DNA of 64,000 nucleotides, from contig JAEWGW010000003.1 of NCBI GenBank assembly GCA_023388055.1, forward strand, positions 196,414 to 260,413, written 5' to 3'. Under the pieces are notes generated by a model, which was not told the DNA's origin, did not search any database, and saw nothing but the letters and a program-made list of their open reading frames with translations. Positions within the stretch are counted from its first letter, which is position 1; the number at the start of each line of letters is the position of its first letter. This DNA comes from Bacillota bacterium (GTDB lineage Bacteria; Bacillota; Bacilli; Paenibacillales; NBRC-103111). Shown here in pieces: positions 8,690 to 16,056 of the stretch. The position numbers and the translations under genes are program-made.

Positions 8690-10042
8690 TTAAGAATGAT
8701 CAGGCAAGTAAGCCCCTGCCTCCCTGAGCCGGCTTCTTAACACAGACACATCTACAGCGTGTACATCAGCGGCCGCCGTTGTGGCTGTCATAGCTGCGGC
8801 CAGACCGGCAGCCTCACCAGTAGCCAGACATACCGGCATCACTCTAACGCTGCCCTGCACCGCACGTTCACAAGAGATGGAACGGCCGGCGACCAGTACG
8901 TTTGCAAGCCCCTTGGGAGTCAGGCAGCCATAGGGTACGCCGTGGGACTCACCCGGTCCGTAACGAAAGCTGCGCTGCTTCTTCACGAGCTTCCCTTCCA
9001 GCAGGGCTTTGGCTTCTTCCTCTGTAAAGTGAATGTCGATGTAATAGTTGTTCCGGCATATTTCATCCGGAAAGCTTTGGCGGTTCAGATAATCCTCCAA
9101 GGTGAGCATATAGTCGCCCAGGATGCGGCGTGTTTCCCGGATGCCCATCAGTGCTCCAGTCGAGGCGACATAAGAATTGGCAAAAGCCCGTGGATGATGC
9201 TTAGCCAGGGCATCCCGGTATTGCTGGGCCATAGCTCTGCCCCGTATCATCGCCTGGGAGGTGTTCCACGGATCCGTATGATCCACCTCCCAGATATGTC
9301 CGGCATTAAAGCCCGTAGCCCGCGGAGCAACCAGATTATTGCACAGGTGGGCATCCGGGATTAGCGGATATTCGCCGGATTGGGCAATCTCGTAAATCGG
9401 GCTTTGCTTATTCTGGTTATGGAGATTCGGCCCATTCAGATAAGCGTATTCGTCAACGTTGCCCAGGATAAAGCAATGTGTGGCTGGCTGCAAGGAGCCT
9501 TGGGCATCGCCCTTGCTGTACTCGCCTCCCGCCCAAGCGGCCAAATCCGCATCTCCGGTGCAATCCACATATACCTTTGCCTGGAATGCGGTTAAGCCTG
9601 CTTTGTTCGTGACAATAATGCCGGTGACCCTGCCGTCTCCATCTGTTTCCACCGCACTCAGCATGGTATGGAACAGCACAGAGACTCCATAGCTGGTCAC
9701 CAGATCATCATAAACCACCTTAAGCTTCTCGGCGTCGATGGGCACCCAGTCCACCATTTCCGGCTTCACATGGGGCATCTGAGATTTCAGGGTCTCCATG
9801 ACGCGCTGCCCCATCCCTTGGTAAATAAGCTTCTCCTTATCCGAGAAGGGACACCAGGCGGGAACAAGTCCGGAGGTTCCCATTCCTCCCAGGGCTCCTG
9901 TTCCTTCAATAAGCAGGGTTCTAGCTCCCTCACGGGCAGCCGCGGCAGCTGCCGCACAGCCTGCCGGACCTCCCCCCACGACGATGACCTCCCAAGAATC
10001 ATCCAACGGAATAGACTTTGAAAATGCTGTGAATGGCTTCAA
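8690..10042 (-). CDS. FAD-dependent oxidoreductase, copy B of a tandem pair
   Basis: Paralogue of the gene at 6846-8222, 450 residues, with the same Rossmann motif and C-lobe; only scattered conservative differences are visible along the alignment. It too starts at TTG (10042), 8 nt after GGAGG. It has its own copied promoter upstream and a terminator downstream, so it can be transcribed apart from the importer operon. The C-terminus ends earlier (LPDHS) than copy A. A recent tandem duplication of about 1.8 kb explains the arrangement. Whether the two have diverged in substrate or expression cannot be told from sequence. Confidence 0.9.
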   Translation of the reverse strand: MKPFTAFSKSIPLDDSWEVIVVGGGPAGCAAAAAAAREGARTLLIEGTGALGGMGTSGLVPAWCPFSDKEKLIYQGMGQRVMETLKSQMPHVKPEMVDWVPIDAEKLKVVYDDLVTSYGVSVLFHTMLSAVETDGDGRVTGIIVTNKAGLTAFQAKVYVDCTGDADLAAWAGGEYSKGDAQGSLQPATHCFILGNVDEYAYLNGPNLHNQNKQSPIYEIAQSGEYPLIPDAHLCNNLVAPRATGFNAGHIWEVDHTDPWNTSQAMIRGRAMAQQYRDALAKHHPRAFANSYVASTGALMGIRETRRILGDYMLTLEDYLNRQSFPDEICRNNYYIDIHFTEEEAKALLEGKLVKKQRSFRYGPGESHGVPYGCLTPKGLANVLVAGRSISCERAVQGSVRVMPVCLATGEAAGLAAAMTATTAAADVHAVDVSVLRSRLREAGAYLPDHS

Positions 10043-10084
10043 CCTGATTCCTCCTATCCTTTATGATTTGCTAGCTCTCCCCCA

Positions 10085-10155
10085 ATTCTACAAGCAGACC
10101 TGAGGCTGCCGTGTGTAGCGGAGTTGACTGGTGATGCTTCGATTTTTACTGAAAG
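10085..10155 (-). promoter_or_regulatory. Promoter region of FAD oxidoreductase copy B
   Basis: Counterpart of the region before copy A, with TAGAAT at 10090-10085 (minus strand) and the same upstream GTCAACTCCGCTACACACGG block. Conservation across two otherwise diverging spacers supports a functional activator site. Confidence 0.45.
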
Positions 10156-10331
10156 CAGCGAGTCTGGGGGATGCATCTATTCTGCTGATTAAAGGTGACT
10201 TTGCTTTCAAAAGGGATATAGATTGTTCTTCGTGCCTCTGCATTATAAGCTTTGCTCCGAAAGAAAGGAGTGGGGTGAGCCCACTCTTCAGGGATACAAT
10301 TATACGGTTATTATTACTCTGGCACGGATGC

Positions 10332-10420
10332 CACAGTCGAAGACGGAGCGGAGACGGGGCGGAGACGGAGGCGGGGGACGAGGGACGGTGACGAGGTGTG
10401 AAGACGGGAGATGGAGGCAG
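10332..10420. other. Purine/G-rich low-complexity tract
   Basis: The plus strand carries a run of GGAGACGG-type units with many GGG and GG groups, unlike the flanks. It might form G-quadruplex-like structure. No ORF with credible coding character is seen here. Confidence 0.4.
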
Positions 10421-10433
10421 AGGACGCTCTAAC

Positions 10434-10607
10434 GAATCTCAGCCACGCTATTTCACCGGATGTGGACATGTTTCATTTTTAACGAATCTGAGAAGCGCTA
10501 TTTGTGTGAAAAAGCACCTAATCACCCGTTCGGAGAAGAATAGCGTGGCACAGATTCGTTAGATTTGAAATTATGGTGTTTTCCGCAAAATAGCGTGGCA
10601 CAGATTC
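10434..10607. repeat. Four-motif intergenic element (locus 1)
   Basis: Four 19-nt motifs: plus orientation at 10434 (GAATCTCAGCCACGCTATT) and 10484, minus orientation at 10539-10557 and 10589-10607. Spacing within each pair is exactly 50 bp and the centre gap is 36 bp. In this copy all four motifs begin GAATCT and end CGCTATT. It lies in the divergent gap between the FAD copy B promoter and ytxJ. See the finding on this element family. Confidence 0.85.
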
Positions 10608-10649
10608 ATTAGCCATTCGCGGCGACGCCTCCATCCTTTCTTCATTCAT

Positions 10650-10677
10650 TTGACTAATTATTGAATCATGTTAAAAT
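10650..10677 (+). promoter_or_regulatory. Sigma-A type promoter of ytxJ
   Basis: TTGACT (10650-10655), 16-bp spacer, TAAAAT (10672-10677), then an AT-rich start region and GGAGGGA at 10702. An upstream ATG at 10668 falls inside this promoter, so it cannot be the translation start. Confidence 0.7.
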
Positions 10678-10718
10678 TCAATTTAATTAAATTAATTAAC
10701 CGGAGGGAGAACACGGAA

Positions 10719-11057
10719 ATGAACTGGAGAGAAATTACCACCCTGGAGGAATGGGAAGACATCCTGGCGAAATCCTCCGAACGCGGACAAGTGATTCTCA
10801 AACACAGCACAACCTGTCCGGTCAGCGCCAATGCGCTTCATGAATACGAGGACTATCTGAAGGGAGCCGCGAATCAGGAGGTAGACTTTACCCTGGTTAA
10901 GGTCATCGAATCCCGCCCGGTGTCCAACCAAATTGCCGCGGATCTGAGTGTGAAGCATGAATCTCCGCAAATCATCTACGTGAAGGACAAGGCCAAATAC
11001 TGGACCGCCTCCCACTGGTCTGTGACCAAGGCGCATATGACCGCGGTTTTGGACTAA
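10719..11057 (+). CDS. ytxJ: YtxJ-family bacillithiol-type redox protein
   Basis: Small cytoplasmic thioredoxin-fold protein of 112 residues, in the YtxJ (DUF2847) family, linked in Firmicutes to bacillithiol redox and general stress. The family hallmark is the single-Cys site in LKHSTTCPVSANAL near residue 30, where the second Cys of a CxxC is replaced. The SPQIIYVKDKAKYWTASHWSVT segment matches the cis-Pro and C-terminal part of the fold. The ATG at 10719 is chosen for its GGAGGGA site 10 nt upstream. It is a monocistronic gene between its own promoter and a terminator. Confidence 0.9.
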   Translation: MNWREITTLEEWEDILAKSSERGQVILKHSTTCPVSANALHEYEDYLKGAANQEVDFTLVKVIESRPVSNQIAADLSVKHESPQIIYVKDKAKYWTASHWSVTKAHMTAVLD

Positions 11058-11080
11058 TGAGTCATCTAAACTGAATAATA

Positions 11081-11117
11081 AAACCCACCCTCGGCGATCA
11101 GCCTTGGGCGGGTTTTT
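11081..11117. terminator. Bidirectional terminator between ytxJ and yidC
   Basis: AAACCCACCC pairs with GGGCGGGTTTTT across a 15-nt middle that can pair further. T runs follow on both strands, so it can end the convergent ytxJ and yidC transcripts. Confidence 0.75.
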
Positions 11118-11148
11118 CACTTTCCGGGCTTTCGCCCAGATGCTTTTT

Positions 11149-11970
11149 TTAGGCTTCGCTAGACGCCGCCTTGGGCTTCGTGTACAGCTTATTCAGGATA
11201 ACCGTTTGCACGGTAATGAAGATACCGCCAACCGCCCAATATAACGGCAGCGCGGCAGGCATCCCAAAAGCGAACACCCCCATCATGATGGGAGACATCA
11301 GCCCGATGAGAGCCATTTGGTTTTTTTGCTCCGGCTGGTACTGGGTTGACAGGGATTGAGACACGCGGAACTGCATGTAATATACGGCTGCGGCAATAAG
11401 CGGCAAAATCATATCCGTATGCCCCAGGCTAAACCACAGAAAATCATGAGCGGCAATCTCCGGGGTACGTCGGATGGCATAATAAAAGGCAAGCGTGACC
11501 GGCCATTGGAGAAGCATAGGCAAACACCCTATGTTTAAGGGATTGAATTGATGCTTCTGGTAAAGCTGCATCATCTCCGTTTGCTCCTGCTTTTTGGCAT
11601 CTGCACTGGCATCGTTCTTATACTTTTCCTTCAGAGCCGTTAGCTCCGGCTGGAGGACAGCCATCTTTTCCTTCATGGCCATTTGCTTCTTGGTTTGATT
11701 CATCATCAGCGGCAAAATCGCAAGTCGGATGATGAAGGTCATAAGGATAATCGACAACCCGTAGTTGCCCTGAAACAGGTTCGCAAAAAAGGTAATCAGG
11801 AGCGAAAACGGATAGATCAAATAGTGGTTAAATATCCCCGGTGAACCGGCATCAATCGGGGCGGTTGAGGCTGCTGCCGAACACCCGCTGAGCACCAAAA
11901 CCGATATCATCCCGATCAACATAACGAATATGGGCCTCGCCCATTTGTGAAGCAAACCCTTCTTTTGCAC
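11149..11970 (-). CDS. yidC: Membrane protein insertase YidC (YqjG/YidC2-like)
   Basis: Oxa1/YidC-family insertase that places proteins in the cytoplasmic membrane. The 273-residue product has a lipoprotein-type signal (VLVLSGC, Cys about residue 30) and five membrane segments. The functionally important Arg in the hydrophilic groove is in MTFIIRLAILPL (about residue 82), with a cytoplasmic helical hairpin around 95-135 (KEKMAVLQPELTALKEKYKND). The start is GTG at 11970 with GGGAGG 6 nt upstream. That ribosome binding site is locked in a hairpin that overlaps the preceding small ORF, an arrangement matching the MifM-controlled yqjG (yidC2) of Bacillus subtilis. It is therefore probably the induced second insertase and not the housekeeping SpoIIIJ copy. 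Confidence 0.92.
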   Translation of the reverse strand: MQKKGLLHKWARPIFVMLIGMISVLVLSGCSAAASTAPIDAGSPGIFNHYLIYPFSLLITFFANLFQGNYGLSIILMTFIIRLAILPLMMNQTKKQMAMKEKMAVLQPELTALKEKYKNDASADAKKQEQTEMMQLYQKHQFNPLNIGCLPMLLQWPVTLAFYYAIRRTPEIAAHDFLWFSLGHTDMILPLIAAAVYYMQFRVSQSLSTQYQPEQKNQMALIGLMSPIMMGVFAFGMPAALPLYWAVGGIFITVQTVILNKLYTKPKAASSEA

Positions 11971-11976
11971 TGTGAT

Positions 11977-12017
11977 CCTCCCTCAATTCAATGTATGAAA
12001 CATCAAAGTTGGGGAGG
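11977..12017 (-). promoter_or_regulatory. Hairpin sequestering the yidC ribosome binding site
   Basis: On the minus strand CCTCCCCAA (12017-12009) pairs with TTG-A-GGGAGG (11986-11977). Inside this TTTGATG (12007-12001) pairs with CATTGAA (11993-11987) with two G-U pairs, leaving a 7-nt loop and two single-base bulges. The 3' arm is the yidC Shine-Dalgarno. The 5' arm is the two Pro codons near the end of the upstream small ORF, so a ribosome stalled just before them would open the stem. Confidence 0.75.
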
Positions 12018-12251
12018 GCAATGATCCTCTTCATCAGGCGCATCTTTGTGTTTGGCGATCCGTACGATCCACCGTTGAATGCCATTGGGCTGCGACAAGC
12101 GTACAGCCATAAACAAGGATGAGCCGTCGGCCGTCATTTCATGACCCCGGCGTATCTCTTGCATAGAGAAGTAGGTGAAGGGAAGCAGCACCATGGTAGA
12201 GATAAGAACAACCGAAAACGCCAATGGAATCAGGTCTAATAATTGCTCCAG
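12003..12251 (-). CDS. Small MifM-like leader ORF, putative translation-arrest peptide
   Basis: Putative regulatory nascent chain of about 82 residues that ends 32 bp before yidC. It has a single N-terminal membrane segment (AFSVVLISTMVLLPFTYF) and a polar middle. The C-terminus contains RWIVRIAKHKDAPDEED followed by HCPPQL. From memory, the MifM arrest region has the same order: Arg-Ile..Trp-Ile, basic/hydrophobic residues, Pro, then an Asp-Glu-Glu-Asp cluster. MifM monitors membrane insertion in B. subtilis and turns on yqjG. The start is uncertain: GGAGG at 12265-12261 lies 9 nt before a CTG at 12251, while the first usual start in frame is TTG at 12224, too far from that site. Function is inferred; the hairpin overlap gives it independent support. 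Confidence 0.72.
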   Translation of the reverse strand: MEQLLDLIPLAFSVVLISTMVLLPFTYFSMQEIRRGHEMTADGSSLFMAVRLSQPNGIQRWIVRIAKHKDAPDEEDHCPPQL

Positions 12252-12314
12252 CCCGGCTCACCTCCGATACGCCCAACGGGAAGTTCAGATATTGCTTATA
12301 CGGTAGAAAAATAG

Positions 12315-13003
12315 GTGCGTTTCAATGTTCACGTTTCTTTGAATGAAGGCTGCATAGATGTTATAGGCGGAGTCCTGTTTTATGAAAATGGCGGTGACGG
12401 AGAGCCCATCGTATTTATTCATGGCAATTTTAATGATCACCAGATTTGGGAAGAACAAATGCGTTTTTTCCGCCAAGCATCACGTGATCAGCTATGACTT
12501 ACGCGGGTACGGGCATTCTGACACTCCTCATGTACCCTTCTCCAACGTGGAGGATCTCAAGCTGCTTTTGGATGCGCTGGGTTTAGAAAAAACAACCTTG
12601 GTTGGTTCATCTATGGGAGGCAGCGTTGCCATTGATTTCATTGGCAGCGCCTTCCGTCAACGACCGGAAATATCCTGCAAGCATTCTATGGCAGGGAACC
12701 AAACAGCATGTTCAGGTGCGGCTGCGCGGCTGTGAGAAAACAATCGAAGGGTTTATTGCCAATCCGTTCTGGCACTATTTTTTCCCCGCTGCTCATAAAG
12801 AAACCGCTCGGCAAAAAACCGTAACCAACGTGCGCAAGCCTGAAAATTTCTGCCGGTTTGCACCCGGGTTAGCGCATTTCTCCAAGCCCTATGCTCTCCG
12901 TCGGTTACAGGAGCTGCAATGTCCGGTTCTCATCATTATTGGGGAGTTGGATCACCCTTTTAATAAAGAAACCGCCCTTTTTCTTTCAAGGACGGCTTTA
13001 TAG
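12315..13003 (+). pseudogene. Frameshifted alpha/beta hydrolase
   Basis: Remnant of an alpha/beta-hydrolase-fold enzyme broken by at least two frameshifts. Frame one gives GGDGEPIVFIHGNFNDHQIW. A shift near the T run at about 12465 leads to HHVISYDLRGYGHSDTP and the nucleophile elbow VGSSMGGSVAIDF. A second shift near 12640 leads to the cap and C-terminal part ending in CPVLIIIGELDHPFN. Strand order and motifs match a single ancestral gene. The end seems short, because the catalytic His region after the Asp (GELDHP) is missing. No active product is expected unless the shifts are sequencing errors. Confidence 0.8.
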
Positions 13004-13054
13004 CAGGGGTCTTATTCAAGAGACAAAATGGTGATACACAGATCTTCTTTCAGC

Positions 13055-13585
13055 TTACTGTTCAAACGGAACCGGCGGATTTGTTACGATGCTGTTGCAG
13101 TCCGCCATGTGCTCCAGCTTGGACCTGGATATCCCGAGAATCTGCCGCAATATCTTATCTAACCGCAGATCAAACAGATATGGAGAAAACAAAAAAATCT
13201 TACAGGTTTCTTCCTTACGGTCTACCGTTTCTATTTTCAATGTATAGGGAATGTCTGTGTTCACCTCGTGGCATACCTTGCGCAGCTGTTCAATCTGAAA
13301 GGCATACTTCCATGCGGTCTCTCTGTCATTGTTCATAAACTTCTGGTGGAGATTCTTATCCAATGCCTGGGTATGGATTCGGGACAGAATAGGGTAATTC
13401 CAGGTGCTGTCACATTGTCCGCATTTATAAATAAGCCAAACATCGATATGCTTCTGCTGTGCATTTACCCTGAACTTTTCACTGCAATAGAAGGCGGCTG
13501 ATTTTTTGCATCTATGACAATGGATTTGAAGCTTAGGTGTTTCTAAAGGGATAATCTCAATCCGATATTCACTGGGCAAAATCAT
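13055..13585 (-). CDS. DUF1062 family protein
   Basis: Cytoplasmic protein of 176 residues resembling the DUF1062 family (FRVNAQQKHIDVWLIYKCGQCDSTWNYPILSRI). Two CxxC pairs (CHRC near residue 23 and CGQC near 55) suggest a zinc ribbon. The C-terminus (LDKILRQILGISRSKLEHM) looks like an S4-type RNA-binding alpha-L motif. GGAGG lies 10 nt before the ATG. The biochemical role is not known. It stands alone, with the decayed hydrolase on one side and a 400-bp gap on the other. Confidence 0.8.
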   Translation of the reverse strand: MILPSEYRIEIIPLETPKLQIHCHRCKKSAAFYCSEKFRVNAQQKHIDVWLIYKCGQCDSTWNYPILSRIHTQALDKNLHQKFMNNDRETAWKYAFQIEQLRKVCHEVNTDIPYTLKIETVDRKEETCKIFLFSPYLFDLRLDKILRQILGISRSKLEHMADCNSIVTNPPVPFEQ

Positions 13586-13679
13586 AGTTTTGGTTCCTCC
13601 GGATCAGAGGAACGCCGGTAATGAGTTGCGGGACCCTATTGGGTACCCGATGGAAGTGCATAACATATTATCCCGCGTT

Positions 13680-13776
13680 CTCTGTAATGGTTAAAAATGG
13701 ACAGACCTCTCCCTGTTGAACATTACTTTCAAATAAAGAGGCTCTATCCTTTTCCATGTCCTTAACCATTACAGAG
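13680..13776. repeat. Perfect 15-bp inverted repeat in an otherwise empty gap
   Basis: CTCTGTAATGGTTAA (13680-13694) and its exact complement TTAACCATTACAGAG (13762-13776) are 67 bp apart. The 13586-13902 stretch has no convincing gene. The repeat could be an old mobile-element end or a large hairpin. Confidence 0.55.
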
Positions 13777-13902
13777 TTATTGGCACAACAATCCCACCTT
13801 TGCATTCTCCTATCCCCAACTATATCCGGATTGGTGGCTGACCAAAACGGAATAAATGACTTTATTGATTCTCCCCACTCCATGAACTTGCGGTTTCAGT
13901 CA

Positions 13903-13931
13903 TTGACAGAATATTCCTGACGTCCTATAGT
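13903..13931 (+). promoter_or_regulatory. Sigma-A promoter of the GNAT gene
   Basis: TTGACA (13903-13908), 17-bp spacer, TATAGT (13926-13931): near-consensus and 60 bp before the ATG. Confidence 0.8.
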
Positions 13932-13992
13932 GAGATGGAGCTTTTTGGTATATTCATAACAAAAAAGGAATAGTTGAAAGGGTGAAGCGGCC

Positions 13993-14865
13993 ATGCAATT
14001 CAAGCTGTATGCGGATGTGCACGAGTTCCACAAGGATACGTATGAGGTATTGATGCGTCATGAAGCACAAAACATGATCCCGCTGGGCAATCTCATCATG
14101 GGGCATGAGGGAGTTGACAAAACCGACTGGCGCGACCCCGTCCATTGGCTGATGGCCACGGTTTCGGATGCCAAGGGCATACAGCTTACCGCCCTCATGA
14201 CCCCTCCCCACAATATTACGCTTTATGCAACAGACAACCTCATCCATCCGGAAGCGGTGGACTGTCTCATCGATGGATTGAAGGACCGTGACCTTCCAGG
14301 AGTCATCACCGAAAAGGCCCTGGCAGAGCATTTTGCCAGAGCCTATACCCGTCCCAAGGGAATCACCTTTCACACCACCATGAACCAGCGCATCTATGAG
14401 CTTACGGCAGTCAACCCGGACATTCAACAGGTGGGCACCATTCGATTGTTAAATGAACAGGATATGCCCTTTTTCCCCTACTGGACAGAAGCATTCAACG
14501 CAGCGGGGAGCTACGGCAAAACCGAAATGTCCATCCCTCAGGAGGATGCCACCCCCTACCTCTACCGGATCGCATCGAAAAAGCTTTATATTCTGGAGGA
14601 CAATGGCATACCCGTTGCCATGGCGGGATTTACAAGGATCATGCAGACGGCGATTGGCGTGGCCTTCGTTTATACCCCTCCTTATGAACGCAGGAAGGGT
14701 TATGCCACCTCAATTGTCGCCCAGATCAGCCAGCTTGCCTTGGATAAGGGCTTCACCAGATGCGTCTTATATACGGACCTGGCCAATCCCACCTCCAACA
14801 GCATCTATCAGAAGATCGGCTATACGCCGGTTTGCGATTCCCTGCAGTTGAGGTTTGAATCGTAG
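13993..14865 (+). CDS. GNAT family N-acetyltransferase
   Basis: Acetyltransferase of 290 residues. The C-terminal GNAT domain (about 145-288) includes the acetyl-CoA loop VYTPPYERRKGYATSIVAQIS (the RRKGYA form of Q/RxxGxG/A), the following helix, and 'LYTDLANPTSNSIYQKIGYTPV', typical of the Asn-Tyr region of GNATs. The N-terminal half is an extension without a clear named fold, common in two-lobed Firmicute GNATs. It is driven by the strong promoter at 13903. Its end is 3 bp from the convergent S8 protease stop, leaving no room for a terminator. The substrate is unknown. Confidence 0.9.
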   Translation: MQFKLYADVHEFHKDTYEVLMRHEAQNMIPLGNLIMGHEGVDKTDWRDPVHWLMATVSDAKGIQLTALMTPPHNITLYATDNLIHPEAVDCLIDGLKDRDLPGVITEKALAEHFARAYTRPKGITFHTTMNQRIYELTAVNPDIQQVGTIRLLNEQDMPFFPYWTEAFNAAGSYGKTEMSIPQEDATPYLYRIASKKLYILEDNGIPVAMAGFTRIMQTAIGVAFVYTPPYERRKGYATSIVAQISQLALDKGFTRCVLYTDLANPTSNSIYQKIGYTPVCDSLQLRFES

Positions 14866-14868
14866 TCA

Positions 14869-16056
14869 TCACGTGCTTCCCTTCAATAATTCTGCCATGT
14901 GGGTGTAGATCTGAAGGACAGGGGACTCGTTTCTATACGGGTAGACTGTTATAGTAGCGCACCCATCGTTATGGATTTCGTAAGCAGGTACGGTGTTGGC
15001 AGGATCATCATCTGTAATCATAAACCGGATATCATAATGTATACCTTCAGGGGGTTCAGCAAACCAGTCTGTTGTCATACTGAGAAAAATCAAATCAGGC
15101 TCATGGATACGCAGGATGGTGCCTATACTTTCAAGAAGCTGCTGGCCGGTATGCAACTCGTTCGAAGCAAGAATCCCCTTGCAGGGATCATGGCGTGACG
15201 GGTTGTCAGAGAGGACCACAGCATGATAACCATCTCTACGGAAGCAGGCAGCCAGCTGCTCTCCCCATGCACTGCCGCTTCCTGTATAATCAAAAACTGC
15301 AACCAGCGGCACCTCTCCGTTAGCCTCTGCCGGAACAGATTCTGCCTCCTCCTCACATAACGCGGAAGCATGAATCTGTAGTTCCTCCATCAGCCCATCC
15401 AGCGTAATATCAGGATGATGTGTCATTATCCTGTGAACAAGAGCCGTTATATAAGGCGCCGCGTAGCTGTTGGACAAGGGAGTTACAGCAGCTTCACCAT
15501 GGCAGTTTACAAGGGTATGCTCACTGCATGCGGTGATACGGATACCATCCTGTGGCCTGCTGTGATACAGATACTCCTTTTCCTCAAGCTGCCTGGAGGT
15601 ATCGCATTTCACACCAATAACCCCGCTTAAGGACGCAGGGCAGGTGAAGATATTACGGTTATGGCAGGCAGCTACAAGGATGATGCCGCTATGAATCATG
15701 TTATCAACGAGTGCGCTGATCTCCTCAAAATCCATAAAGAAAGTGGAACCAAGGCTAAGATGAACCAGCCTGATCCGGTTGGTATAGCACCACTCCAGTG
15801 CTAACATCAGCTGGTCTTTTTTTGCTGTAAAAGTAGTTCCGTTCAAGATTTTCACACTGGAAATGACAGCGTCGGGCGCGTATTTCTTGATTATCGCCGC
15901 ACAGTTGGTTCCATGGGAGAGCAGATACGGGTTGTAGCCGGTTCTGTTGTATATTTCAAGAGCAGGGGAGATTTCTACATTATGCGGAAGGCTCCCCGTA
16001 TGGAAGTACGCTTCATTAATGCCATCATCAATGACAGCAACGTGAATCTGCTTCAT
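14869..16056 (-). CDS. S8 (subtilisin-like) protease of the RiPP cluster
   Basis: Predicted cytoplasmic subtilase of 395 residues with no signal peptide. The catalytic triad is visible: Asp in VAVIDDGIN (about 10), His in LSHGTNCAAI (about 50) and Ser in LSNSYAAPYITALV (about 200). 'HLSLGS' and 'ILVAACHN' mark the substrate cleft and oxyanion Asn. The last 150 residues form an extra domain of unknown role. It is the last gene of the Cys-rich peptide operon and overlaps the acyl-carrier-like gene by 4 bp. The exporter lacks its own C39 peptidase, so this enzyme is the best candidate for removing the leader of the precursor; that is an inference from context. Confidence 0.85.
   Translation of the reverse strand: MKQIHVAVIDDGINEAYFHTGSLPHNVEISPALEIYNRTGYNPYLLSHGTNCAAIIKKYAPDAVISSVKILNGTTFTAKKDQLMLALEWCYTNRIRLVHLSLGSTFFMDFEEISALVDNMIHSGIILVAACHNRNIFTCPASLSGVIGVKCDTSRQLEEKEYLYHSRPQDGIRITACSEHTLVNCHGEAAVTPLSNSYAAPYITALVHRIMTHHPDITLDGLMEELQIHASALCEEEAESVPAEANGEVPLVAVFDYTGSGSAWGEQLAACFRRDGYHAVVLSDNPSRHDPCKGILASNELHTGQQLLESIGTILRIHEPDLIFLSMTTDWFAEPPEGIHYDIRFMITDDDPANTVPAYEIHNDGCATITVYPYRNESPVLQIYTHMAELLKGST

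Larger units (their letters stand above)
6880..10155. repeat. Tandem duplication covering FAD gene plus promoter
   Basis: The block from about 6880 to 8340 is repeated at about 8700 to 10155 in the same orientation. Homology covers most of the coding sequence and continues through the ribosome binding site and promoter to the shared GCTTCGATTTTTACTGA, after which the two copies part. The copied unit is therefore gene plus regulatory region. Confidence 0.85.

Noticed and set aside
10434..10607. Reading the four-motif elements as CRISPR arrays
   Set aside because: Only four units, in opposite orientations, with no cas genes nearby and repeats too short; the geometry is different.
12285..12476. 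Minus-strand ORF upstream of the yidC leader
   Set aside because: It overlaps the hydrolase remnant on the other strand and the likely promoter of the leader; no ribosome binding site.
12961..13005. Possible terminator after the hydrolase remnant
   Set aside because: The arms pair poorly and no clear T run follows a stable stem.
13668..13883. 71-residue minus-strand ORF in the gap before the GNAT gene
   Set aside because: No ribosome binding site and no recognisable composition; it spans the inverted repeat, so it is unlikely to code.
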